DNA of 64,000 bases from an uncultured bacterium (GTDB taxonomy: Bacteria; Bacteroidota; Bacteroidia; Bacteroidales; Bacteroidaceae): assembly GCA_905214625.1 (NCBI GenBank), contig CAJMMQ010000013.1, positions 10,390 to 74,389 of the forward strand, read 5' to 3'. A program made the translations under genes and the position numbers. Each line of letters starts with the position of its first letter. Position 1 is the first letter of the stretch. The notes under the pieces are model-generated. The model ran no database searches, had not been told where the DNA came from, and saw nothing but the letters and a program-made list of their open reading frames with translations. Below, in pieces: positions 56,337-64,000 of the stretch.

Positions 56337-57809
56337 ATGAAGAAAAATTATTTTTCACTACGAAGAAAGGCATACTCGCTTATGTCGCTTGCGGCAGGCG
56401 TATTGCTCTTTGCTTCATGCGCACAGGATGGCTTCGATGAGGAGAACTTCGACAGCGGCGTCTACAACACGCAGCTTGAATCTCCGTCTATAGAAGACAT
56501 ATCCATTACTGCATCAGCAGACGGTTCACAAACTATCATCAAATGGCCTGTAATATATGGTGCAGGAGGATATTATTGCACCGTATATGATGTAAGCATT
56601 CCAGATGAACCTGTTGCCGTAGATGGCATTGAAAACAAACTAATAGACGGTTGTTCTTTAGTTGTTACACGTACCGAAGACACAAACTTCAAGTTCATAA
56701 TCAGAACTGCCGGCAATGATAGGCAAAATAACAAAGAGGCTAAAACTTCTACTGAAGTAACTTTCACTTCATTCTTGGAAGCATATGCGTCCATACCATC
56801 AGGTACAGATCTTTACGAGTATTTTCAAAACAATCCTCTTCCAGACACATCTGAAGAGTTGGCAATAGACTTAATTGAAGGTGGCCAATATACTGTTTCA
56901 AATATACTTGACTTTGGTGCAAACAAAATACAAATCCGTTGTACAAACAAAATAAATAAGGCAACCATTACTTACGGTCAAAATGGAACGATTCGCACTT
57001 CTGCACCCTTAACACTCAAGAATCTTAATTTTTACTGTAGTGCATCGTCTAGCGAGGCTATTGGCTTAAGTCAAAAGCCTGATGAAAGTATAATTGGTGC
57101 CACCGGACAAGGTGATTACTACAACATAACTGGAGCTCTATACATTACAAATTGCAATTTTGATGGTGTAAACGCACAATTCATAAACGATAACAATGTA
57201 AAATATTGCCTTGAAACATGTATCATTGATAATTCTGTAGTAAAACTCACATCCACAAGCGAAAGCGGAGTAAACAGCAACGCAATAATATATTTTAAAA
57301 GTGGTTTTATCAACACACTTACCGTAAGGAACTCTACTTTCTGGCAAGCAAGTACAACTGCTGATTCAAAGTATTTTATACAATACAACAATTCAGGACG
57401 CAGTACACGTGCAGGTTATGCAATGAACTATATAAACTTTACGAACAGCACATTCTATAACATAGCAGGAGATGGACAGTGGGGAAATTATAGTGGTTTT
57501 GCAGGACAAAAAACATCTACATTCGTAATGACTAATTGTATTTTTGTTGACTGTGCAAAAGAAATTGCCCGTCGCTTTATTGGTGGAAACTTCAGCGCAA
57601 GCCCCCAATATACATTTTTAAATAATACATATCTGCAGGATGCAAGTACTGGAACTTATGACAATGAAGAAAATTATGATAAGAGTGGCACTGCAATAAA
57701 AAGCGATCCTCAATTCTCGAATCCCGCAAACGGTGACTTCACCGTAAACGGAAGCGAACAATTGTCAAAAAGAACAGGCGATCCACGCTGGCTTCCTGAA
57801 ACAGAATAA
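56337..57809 (+). CDS. DUF4957/DUF5123 surface lipoprotein with beta-helix
   Basis: A 490-residue lipoprotein: the signal peptide ends in a lipobox LFASC with Cys28. Residues 45-155 are a fibronectin-type-III-like domain (SPSIEDISITASADGSQ). About 170-470 is a right-handed parallel beta-helix with repeats such as LKNLNFYCSASS, ALYITNCNFDG and TFVMTNCIFVDC, as in DUF4957/DUF5123 proteins. These occur in pectin- and xylan-type utilisation loci as surface glycan-binding proteins; no lyase catalytic residues were evident. It starts the SusCD transcript: SusC follows at 27 bases. It precedes SusC instead of following SusD, which is less usual. Confidence 0.85.
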   Translation: MKKNYFSLRRKAYSLMSLAAGVLLFASCAQDGFDEENFDSGVYNTQLESPSIEDISITASADGSQTIIKWPVIYGAGGYYCTVYDVSIPDEPVAVDGIENKLIDGCSLVVTRTEDTNFKFIIRTAGNDRQNNKEAKTSTEVTFTSFLEAYASIPSGTDLYEYFQNNPLPDTSEELAIDLIEGGQYTVSNILDFGANKIQIRCTNKINKATITYGQNGTIRTSAPLTLKNLNFYCSASSSEAIGLSQKPDESIIGATGQGDYYNITGALYITNCNFDGVNAQFINDNNVKYCLETCIIDNSVVKLTSTSESGVNSNAIIYFKSGFINTLTVRNSTFWQASTTADSKYFIQYNNSGRSTRAGYAMNYINFTNSTFYNIAGDGQWGNYSGFAGQKTSTFVMTNCIFVDCAKEIARRFIGGNFSASPQYTFLNNTYLQDASTGTYDNEENYDKSGTAIKSDPQFSNPANGDFTVNGSEQLSKRTGDPRWLPETE

Positions 57810-57836
57810 TAATCGATAACAAAAGAAAACATAGAT

Positions 57837-60800
57837 ATGAAAAGAAAACTTATAACAGCTCTATGCATCAGTTTCATGGCTTTTGCAGCCATACCGTTGT
57901 TAGCACAGAACCAAACGATAAAGGGAACCGTGGTAGATGAAAACGGAGAGCCTATTATTGGTGCATCAATACGTTTGGTAGGTAAAGAAGGTACTGGTGT
58001 GATAACCGATCTCGATGGCAACTATACGATCTCTGCCCCAAAAGGAAGCAAAGTTATAATATCTTACATCGGATATATCTCACAGACTGTTGCTCCCGGC
58101 GGAAGAGTTCAAATGAAAGAAGACGCACAGAACCTTGAAGAGGTTGTTGTCGTTGGTTACGGTGTGCAAAAGAAAGCACATTTAACAGGTGCAATATCTA
58201 CCGTCCCAGTAGACGAAATACAAGACTTAGCATCAGGTGATCTTGCCAGTTCTTTGTCTGGACTCGTTAACGGACTTAGCGTTTCATCACCGAATATAGA
58301 CAGGCCTGGCGAGCCTTCCCGCTTGAGCATACGTGATGCCAGTTCTTTAGATGATGTTGGTGGTAGTTCACAGGAACCTCTTTATGTAATTGACGGCTTT
58401 ATATATCCAAATTCACTTAAAGTCGGTTCTACAGAAACGAATCCCGGATCTGACGCATTCAACAACCTAGACCCTTCAACAATAGAAAGCATTACAGTAT
58501 TAAAAGATGCTGCTGCTGCTGTTTATGGTGCTCGCGCTGCAAATGGTGTAATTCTTGTAACTACGAAAAAAGGAAAACTCGGAGCACCAAAAATTTCATA
58601 TTCAGGACAATTTGGTGTAACGGATGCTGTCTCGCATCCCAAAATGCTGAGTGCATATGACTATGGCAGGCTATATAATGTAATTGCAGCTGCAGATCCA
58701 TTGAATACGACATTAAATATAAGAACTGATTTATTTCAGGCAGATGAATTGGAAGCAATGAAAAGCTTAAATTATAATTTGCTTGATAAATATTGGGAAA
58801 TCGGTTTCACACAGAAACACAGCGTGAATGTAAGTGGAGCAACAGAAAAAGCCAATTACTATGCCAGCATTGGTTATTTCAATCAAGATGGCAACCTAGG
58901 GAAAATGGATTATGACCGCTGGAACTATCGTGCTGGAGTTGATTTGCATATAAGTAAATGGCTCAAAGCATCGTTTCAGGTAAGTGGAGATTACGGACAA
59001 AAAAACAAACCAAACGTAAAAGTCGGTGGCACAAATGAGCAAAAGGACTACAACTTGTTGCTAACACGTCCATATTATATTCCTGAATATGTAAATGGTC
59101 TTCCCATAGCAGTGTATGGACCAAGCAATACGCAAGTAAATGCAAATCAGAACTATTCATTTGACGTTCTTCAAAATTCAGGTGATTATTCGAGGAATTC
59201 CAGTAACAACATGACAATAAATGCAGCTTTCGACTATGACTTTGGATGGTATAAGCCATTAAAAGGATTAAAAATGCGCTTCTCTTATTCTAAGAATATC
59301 AGTAACAACAAGGGTAATGAATATGGTTCATCCTATAACATCTACCAAATGACACAACGCGCTGGTAGTGGAGAGCATTTATACACACCAACTGGATATG
59401 AAGATTATGAATCGTTAATGACCAGTTCAAATTTTGTTTTGGCAAATGGGGGGGCTGTTGTTTTGAACGGCGGTTCCGGTACAGGATATCTTAGCCGTAG
59501 TATGCTTCGTAGCGACAACTACCAGATGAACTTTACTGTTAGTTATGGACGCGACTTTGGACAGCATCATGTATCAGGATTATTTTCAATAGAAAAAGGA
59601 GAATCAGAAAGCGAATATCTATACGGATATGTAACAAATCCATATAGTTTTACAACCGGACAATCAAACTCTGTTGGAACAGGATCTGAAATGTCAACAA
59701 CATTTACACGTGCAGAATCAGGGACATTGTCATATATTGGAAGAATAAACTATTCATACGCTAACAAATATTTGATTGAGTTTCTCTTCCGTTCTGACGC
59801 ATCAACAAAATTTGCTCCCGAAAACTATTGGGGTTATTTTCCTTCCTTATCAGCAGGTTGGGTAATGTCTGAGGAAACATGGTTCAAAAAAGCCTTGCCA
59901 AAAATAGATTTCTTTAAAATTCGTGGTTCTTTAGGCCTGACAGGACGAGACAACACAACCCCATGGATGTGGACCCAAACCTACGCTACAGATAAAGATA
60001 AAGGAGCTCCATTCGGAGAAGGAACGGATAATAACGCTGGAAGTCATATCACTTTGAATAAAAATAACCAAGCAATAAATCCGGATGCTCATTGGGATAA
60101 ATCATACAAAAGCAACTTTGGTATAGATTTAAATATGCTTAAAAGTAGATTATCAATTAACCTTGATGCTTATTACGAGTGGAATCGTGAGATGCTATTG
60201 ACATATTCAGCATCGATCCCTGGTACTGTCGGTGTGATATCAGCACCTATAAATTTTGGTAAAATGGATAACTATGGAGTTGAACTTTCACTTACTTGGC
60301 GTGATAAAATCGGAAAAGATTTTAAATATAAAATTGGCATCAATACTGGATACAGTGATAATAAAGTTCTCTTGATGGACTGGAACAGAACTACCGAGGT
60401 CTATCGCCAAATTCATAAAGGTGACCGTACAGACATGGGAACCTGGGGTATGCAATGTATTGGAATGTTCAGGAGTTTCCAAGAAATATATGAGTATTTT
60501 GATAAATACAATATTACAATGTACATGGGGAAAACTCGTGATCAAGTTCGTCCTGGAACACTTATTTATAAAGACATACGTGGAGCATATAATACAGAAA
60601 CAGGAGAATACGAAGGACCTAATGGTATAGTATCAGAAGAGGAAGACAAAGTCTTGTTATCAAGTCGAAGTAATCCATATGGTTTGACAGCCAATATGAG
60701 TGCAGAATGGAAAGGATTCTCTCTTACGGCACAAATTGGAGCTTCATGGGGTGGATACAGTTTCGTTGACGCTGCTGCATTAAAGCCCGGTGATGGAATA

Positions 60801-61187
60801 GAATTCACAAACATGCCATCATTCTGGGATCCAGACAATATGTATGTATATGAAGATATATACGATGCAAGCGGTAACCTTCTTATGAAAGCAAACAAGA
60901 ATGGAAATCTTCCTAACCTAAATTATTCTAGCATAAACTCTGTAAGTAGCTCTTTTTGGCGAGTAAGTGGCACCAATATAAGACTTAGCCGTCTGACATT
61001 GGCCTATTCTTTACCTAAAAATATTATAAAAGTATTAGGATTAGAATCTGTACGTTTCAATATTACAGGTCAGAATCTATTAAGTTTCTACAATCCATAT
61101 CCAGATAATTACATAGATCCAATGTGTAAATACGGGAATTATCCCACATTGAGAAAATGGACAATTGGTGTTAATGTTTCATTCTAA
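57837..61187 (+). CDS. SusC-family TonB-dependent outer membrane transporter
   Basis: A 1116-residue receptor. The signal peptide ends near PLLAQ; a carboxypeptidase-regulatory-like domain (IKGTVVDENGEPIIGASIRL, about 26-100) is followed by a TonB-box-like EEVVVVGYG, the plug (120-250) with LYVIDGFIYPNS and VLKDAAAAVYGARAANGVIL, and the barrel ending in Phe. It imports glycan fragments delivered by the SusD partner encoded 11 bases downstream. The sequence is more AT-rich than the RG-II-type operon. Probably activated by the HTCS encoded at 49619. Confidence 0.95.
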   Translation: MKRKLITALCISFMAFAAIPLLAQNQTIKGTVVDENGEPIIGASIRLVGKEGTGVITDLDGNYTISAPKGSKVIISYIGYISQTVAPGGRVQMKEDAQNLEEVVVVGYGVQKKAHLTGAISTVPVDEIQDLASGDLASSLSGLVNGLSVSSPNIDRPGEPSRLSIRDASSLDDVGGSSQEPLYVIDGFIYPNSLKVGSTETNPGSDAFNNLDPSTIESITVLKDAAAAVYGARAANGVILVTTKKGKLGAPKISYSGQFGVTDAVSHPKMLSAYDYGRLYNVIAAADPLNTTLNIRTDLFQADELEAMKSLNYNLLDKYWEIGFTQKHSVNVSGATEKANYYASIGYFNQDGNLGKMDYDRWNYRAGVDLHISKWLKASFQVSGDYGQKNKPNVKVGGTNEQKDYNLLLTRPYYIPEYVNGLPIAVYGPSNTQVNANQNYSFDVLQNSGDYSRNSSNNMTINAAFDYDFGWYKPLKGLKMRFSYSKNISNNKGNEYGSSYNIYQMTQRAGSGEHLYTPTGYEDYESLMTSSNFVLANGGAVVLNGGSGTGYLSRSMLRSDNYQMNFTVSYGRDFGQHHVSGLFSIEKGESESEYLYGYVTNPYSFTTGQSNSVGTGSEMSTTFTRAESGTLSYIGRINYSYANKYLIEFLFRSDASTKFAPENYWGYFPSLSAGWVMSEETWFKKALPKIDFFKIRGSLGLTGRDNTTPWMWTQTYATDKDKGAPFGEGTDNNAGSHITLNKNNQAINPDAHWDKSYKSNFGIDLNMLKSRLSINLDAYYEWNREMLLTYSASIPGTVGVISAPINFGKMDNYGVELSLTWRDKIGKDFKYKIGINTGYSDNKVLLMDWNRTTEVYRQIHKGDRTDMGTWGMQCIGMFRSFQEIYEYFDKYNITMYMGKTRDQVRPGTLIYKDIRGAYNTETGEYEGPNGIVSEEEDKVLLSSRSNPYGLTANMSAEWKGFSLTAQIGASWGGYSFVDAAALKPGDGIEFTNMPSFWDPDNMYVYEDIYDASGNLLMKANKNGNLPNLNYSSINSVSSSFWRVSGTNIRLSRLTLAYSLPKNIIKVLGLESVRFNITGQNLLSFYNPYPDNYIDPMCKYGNYPTLRKWTIGVNVSF

Positions 61188-61198
61188 AAATAAATAAG

Positions 61199-63412
61199 AT
61201 GAATTACAAAAAAATAAAATCAATATGCATAACAGCTTTTGCTGCCATGACGATTACATCCTGCAGTGACCAGTTTCTTGAGGATAAAAAGAATTACGAG
61301 CAAGCTGGTCCTGAAATCTATGACGATTTCGAAGGAGCATCAGGACGCGTAAACGATGTATATTACTGGTCTTTGCCTACGGCCAACTCACGTACGATTT
61401 GGAAACAGCCGGCAAACGGATTAGGCGATGACGAAAGCAAATCAACAGAAGAATATAGTGGCTTTGGAGCATTCGTAAACCCACAAACTCCACTATTGAC
61501 TGAAAACGTAAATGTACCCGACTATTTCCAAGGTCAAGCATCAAATATCCAAGCATCAGTTTGGGGACGCATACGCAATATCAATGATGTGATAGAAGGA
61601 ATATCAAATGGTTCTTTAGAGCAAAATGAAAAAGAACAATTACTTGGTCAAGTGTATTTTTTCCGCGCATGGTGCTATTATCTTCTTTTTAAATGGTATG
61701 GTGGTGTACCTTTAATTTCAGAAGTTCAACTTGTTGATCCTAGTTCTTTCACACCACGTTCAACTTCAAAAGAAACTTATGAATTTATTTGTAATGATTT
61801 GGATAAAGCTGCAGATCTACTTAAGCCTTATACTACAAATGGAGGATGGACTGACCCTGCGACAAACTATGGAAGGGTTACAACTGGCACAGCAATGGCA
61901 TTGAAAGGACGTATCATGCTGTTATGGGCAAGTCCGCTGTTCAATCGTACAAATGACTTAAGTCGCTGGAAAGCTGCATATGAATACATCAAAAACTCTG
62001 TTCCTGTCATGACACAATGCGGCTATGGATTATACGGTGAGGGAAACCCTGGTATAAATGCATCAACATGGGCTAATATGTTTGTTACTACAAACGTAAA
62101 TCCTGAAGCGGTATTTGTTTCTATATACAATAATATCGCATCAGGAGGAACACCTGACTATAGTAGAAACAATAACTGGGAACACAGTGTACGTCCATCA
62201 AACGCAATGGGTGGTGGCGGAATAACTCCATCTGCGATGTTGGTTGACCTTTTCCCAATGAAAGATGGCAAACGCCCTGCAAACACAATAACATACACTA
62301 ATCTAGAGCCATCATCATATTTATATAATTCAGAATTACCATTTATGGATCGTGATCCACGCTTCTACCGAACATTTGCATTTCCTGGTGTACGTTGGGC
62401 ATTTAATGGAGACCCTACAAATGAAAGTAATCACAATCCGTATATAGGCAGTGCTTATATTTTGTGGAATTATATGTGGTACGAGAATGAAGAAGACTTG
62501 AATAATGTTGAAGGTAATGCATACGCTGCAGATGGACTACTAAGAAATGGAAAAGGGTTTTATGTTCGCAAACGCTCTGATGATGCAGACGTAAATAGTT
62601 CTTCTTATACATTTGAAAATACCGGTAATGGCTTTAAACGCAGTGCTGCTCCCTATATGGAAATACGATTTGCAGAAGTATTACTTAACCTTGCTGAAGC
62701 TGCTTGCGGTGCAGGGAATATGCCTGAAGCTGTAGAACAATTGAAAAAGATACGTCAACGAGTTGGCTATACCGGTGATTGTGGACTTCAGGCAAATTTG
62801 AATAGCGATCAAGCCGCCTGTATGTCAGCAATACTTTATGAACGCCAGATTGAATTTGCATACGAAGGTAAACGATTCGACGATCTTCGTCGCTGGATGT
62901 TGTTTGATGGAGGTACAGGCAAAGTAGACGGAGCTCCTTCAAGCTGGAATCTTACAGGCTGGGGCGGAAATACATGCACATGGTTAGGAGTTAAACCTCT
63001 AAATGACCAACGCCGTGAGAATTTAGAATTTCGATTGAAAGATCCATACGGAATCGGAAAGACAAGCTATGACGCAGAAGGAAACAGTCCAGATCCAATA
63101 CTTGGAGGTAATAATCCTGTAATCACACAAGAAATACGTGACAGCTATGCCATGGATTTACGTAATGATCTTACAACTGAACAAGAAAAATTAAAAACAT
63201 TCTATCAAACTTATCTTCAGCGCAAATTAAAAAAAGGTGATGGACGTACCTCAGACAAAGTTGATTTGTACATAAGTTTCAAGCCATATTATTATTTCAT
63301 GGGCTTCAGTTATGGTGCTTTAAATAACAATGAAAACATAGAACAAACCATAGGTTGGAATAATACAAATAAAGGCAATGCCCCTGGCACTTTTGACCCT
63401 CTTGCAGAATAA
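61199..63412 (+). CDS. SusD/RagB-family surface glycan-binding lipoprotein
   Basis: A 737-residue lipoprotein with lipobox ITSC (Cys22). It has the SusD fold signatures: a TPR-rich front (EQLLGQVYFFRAWCYYLLFKW), ALKGRIMLLWASPLFN, and the C-terminal QIEFAYEGKRFDDLRRWML. At 737 residues it is longer than the usual 500-600, with the extra length mostly in the C-terminal half (600-737). It caps the SusC pore and binds the glycan outside the cell. It is the last gene before the terminator at 63461-63496. Confidence 0.95.
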   Translation: MNYKKIKSICITAFAAMTITSCSDQFLEDKKNYEQAGPEIYDDFEGASGRVNDVYYWSLPTANSRTIWKQPANGLGDDESKSTEEYSGFGAFVNPQTPLLTENVNVPDYFQGQASNIQASVWGRIRNINDVIEGISNGSLEQNEKEQLLGQVYFFRAWCYYLLFKWYGGVPLISEVQLVDPSSFTPRSTSKETYEFICNDLDKAADLLKPYTTNGGWTDPATNYGRVTTGTAMALKGRIMLLWASPLFNRTNDLSRWKAAYEYIKNSVPVMTQCGYGLYGEGNPGINASTWANMFVTTNVNPEAVFVSIYNNIASGGTPDYSRNNNWEHSVRPSNAMGGGGITPSAMLVDLFPMKDGKRPANTITYTNLEPSSYLYNSELPFMDRDPRFYRTFAFPGVRWAFNGDPTNESNHNPYIGSAYILWNYMWYENEEDLNNVEGNAYAADGLLRNGKGFYVRKRSDDADVNSSSYTFENTGNGFKRSAAPYMEIRFAEVLLNLAEAACGAGNMPEAVEQLKKIRQRVGYTGDCGLQANLNSDQAACMSAILYERQIEFAYEGKRFDDLRRWMLFDGGTGKVDGAPSSWNLTGWGGNTCTWLGVKPLNDQRRENLEFRLKDPYGIGKTSYDAEGNSPDPILGGNNPVITQEIRDSYAMDLRNDLTTEQEKLKTFYQTYLQRKLKKGDGRTSDKVDLYISFKPYYYFMGFSYGALNNNENIEQTIGWNNTNKGNAPGTFDPLAE

Positions 63413-63460
63413 TATAATATTATTACAGTCCGGTAAACAATCCGATAACATATTACAATT

Positions 63461-63496
63461 AAGGGCTGACATCAGTTGTGGTGTCAGCCCTTTTAG
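63461..63496 (+). terminator. Terminator of the SusCD operon
   Basis: AAGGGCTGACA pairs with TGTCAGCCCTT, a perfect 11-bp stem, followed by TT; about 50 bases after the SusD stop. Confidence 0.85.
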
Positions 63497-63675
63497 GTTA
63501 TCTTTGAAGTCGCCAAACAAAAAAGATTTAACCAACCATGGAAAAGTACACATTTTTTCGGACAGCCGATATATACGCGAGTTCGGGATAAAATACCACA
63601 TATAAAAATTGGTAATCTCTCAAACATTTTGTATCTTTATAGGTGAAAATCAAATAGTTACAAATAATATTAGCG

Positions 63676-64000
63676 ATGATTACCAAGGACAAAGTTATAG
63701 AAATTTTCTGTATTATCGATGAATTTGAGAAGAATTTGAGTGTCGAACTTTCAAAAAATCTGCATTTGCCATCACCATGTAATGATGGCATAAGGCACAG
63801 GAACCGTAAGGGCCGCATGTCAGAAAGCGAGATAATGACAATACTTGTATGCTATCATTTCGGTACTTACCGCAACTTCAAGGAATATTATCTCAACTGT
63901 ATCCTGGGCCAGCTTAGAAGTTATTTTCCGCAGGCAGTTTCCTACAATCGCTTTGTTGAGCTTATGCCACGCGTATTCTATGAACTGATGCTGTTCATGT
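63676..64000 (+). mobile_element. IS982-family transposase, 3' part beyond the window
   Basis: From ATG 63676 the frame stays open to the window edge (108 codons). It reads MITKDKVIEIFCIIDEFEKN at the start, then RNRKGRMSESEIMTILVCYH, FGTYRNFKEYYL and SYNRFVELMPRVFYELMLF. These match the N-terminal half of IS982-type transposases of Bacteroidales. The DDE catalytic residues lie beyond the edge. The left end of the element is unclear; a candidate for the terminal repeat is the GCGAGTTCGGGAT stretch near 63577-63590. The element sits just after the SusCD terminator, so it probably separates SusD from any enzymes further right. Confidence 0.85.

Noticed and set aside
63320..63605. Short open frames on both strands left of the transposase
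   Set aside because: They span the SusD end and terminator; at most part of the IS end, not genes.
1..64000. tRNA or rRNA genes
   Set aside because: No cloverleaf with TTCRA arm or rRNA-like stretch was noticed on either strand.

Overview
The window reads as a Prevotella-like member of the Bacteroidales. Evidence: SusC/SusD pairs, a hybrid two-component regulator with AraC output, an IS982-type transposase, and many -7 boxes of the Bacteroidetes form TAnnTTTG placed just ahead of genes. No rRNA, tRNA or CRISPR array was seen. All assignments come from reading the sequence; no database search was run.

Region 1 (1-14690, + strand) is the 3' part of a polysaccharide utilisation operon whose enzyme set fits rhamnogalacturonan-II (RG-II): a truncated sialidase-fold/six-hairpin enzyme, an alpha/beta-hydrolase esterase with an STN-like front domain, GH95, GH140 (apiosidase family), a GH78-sialidase fusion and GH2. 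It closes with a strong terminator at 14646-14690.

Region 2 (about 15105-26130, - strand) is an AT-richer defence island. Six genes in one tight operon encode a cytosine-5 DNA methyltransferase, a MORC/MutL-like GHKL ATPase, a Z1-domain helicase, a PD-(D/E)XK (DUF4420) nuclease, an AIPR protein and a nuclease-helicase (DUF2075). It is preceded by a decayed XRE regulator, which I reconstructed from three frames, and followed by a short coding-like remnant. Next to it (26706-27770, - strand) lies a Panacea-type toxin-antitoxin pair, flanked by a 97%-identical direct duplication of the promoter and first codons of the following AraC gene.

Region 3 (28016-33189, + strand) is an AraC regulator and a three-gene TolC/HlyD/MFS efflux operon. 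Region 4 (33459-43145) holds mostly housekeeping or accessory genes: DUF2130, DUF418, EamA, DUF3737, a GPH sugar transporter with a Nudix hydrolase, and an S41 peptidase. Region 5 (43443-46216) pairs a small histidine-rich protein with a TonB-dependent receptor and probably concerns metal uptake. Region 6 (47023-49399) has a divergent acyltransferase and a GH43-like protein.

Region 7 (49472-63496) is a second utilisation locus: a hybrid two-component sensor, a secreted protein, a DUF4957/DUF5123 beta-helix lipoprotein, and SusC and SusD. A terminator closes it and an IS982 transposase runs off the right edge. Intergenic regions carry several dispersed repeat families (a GGACGCACC palindrome, an AAAAGTGGCCC element, short purine-rich tandem repeats).
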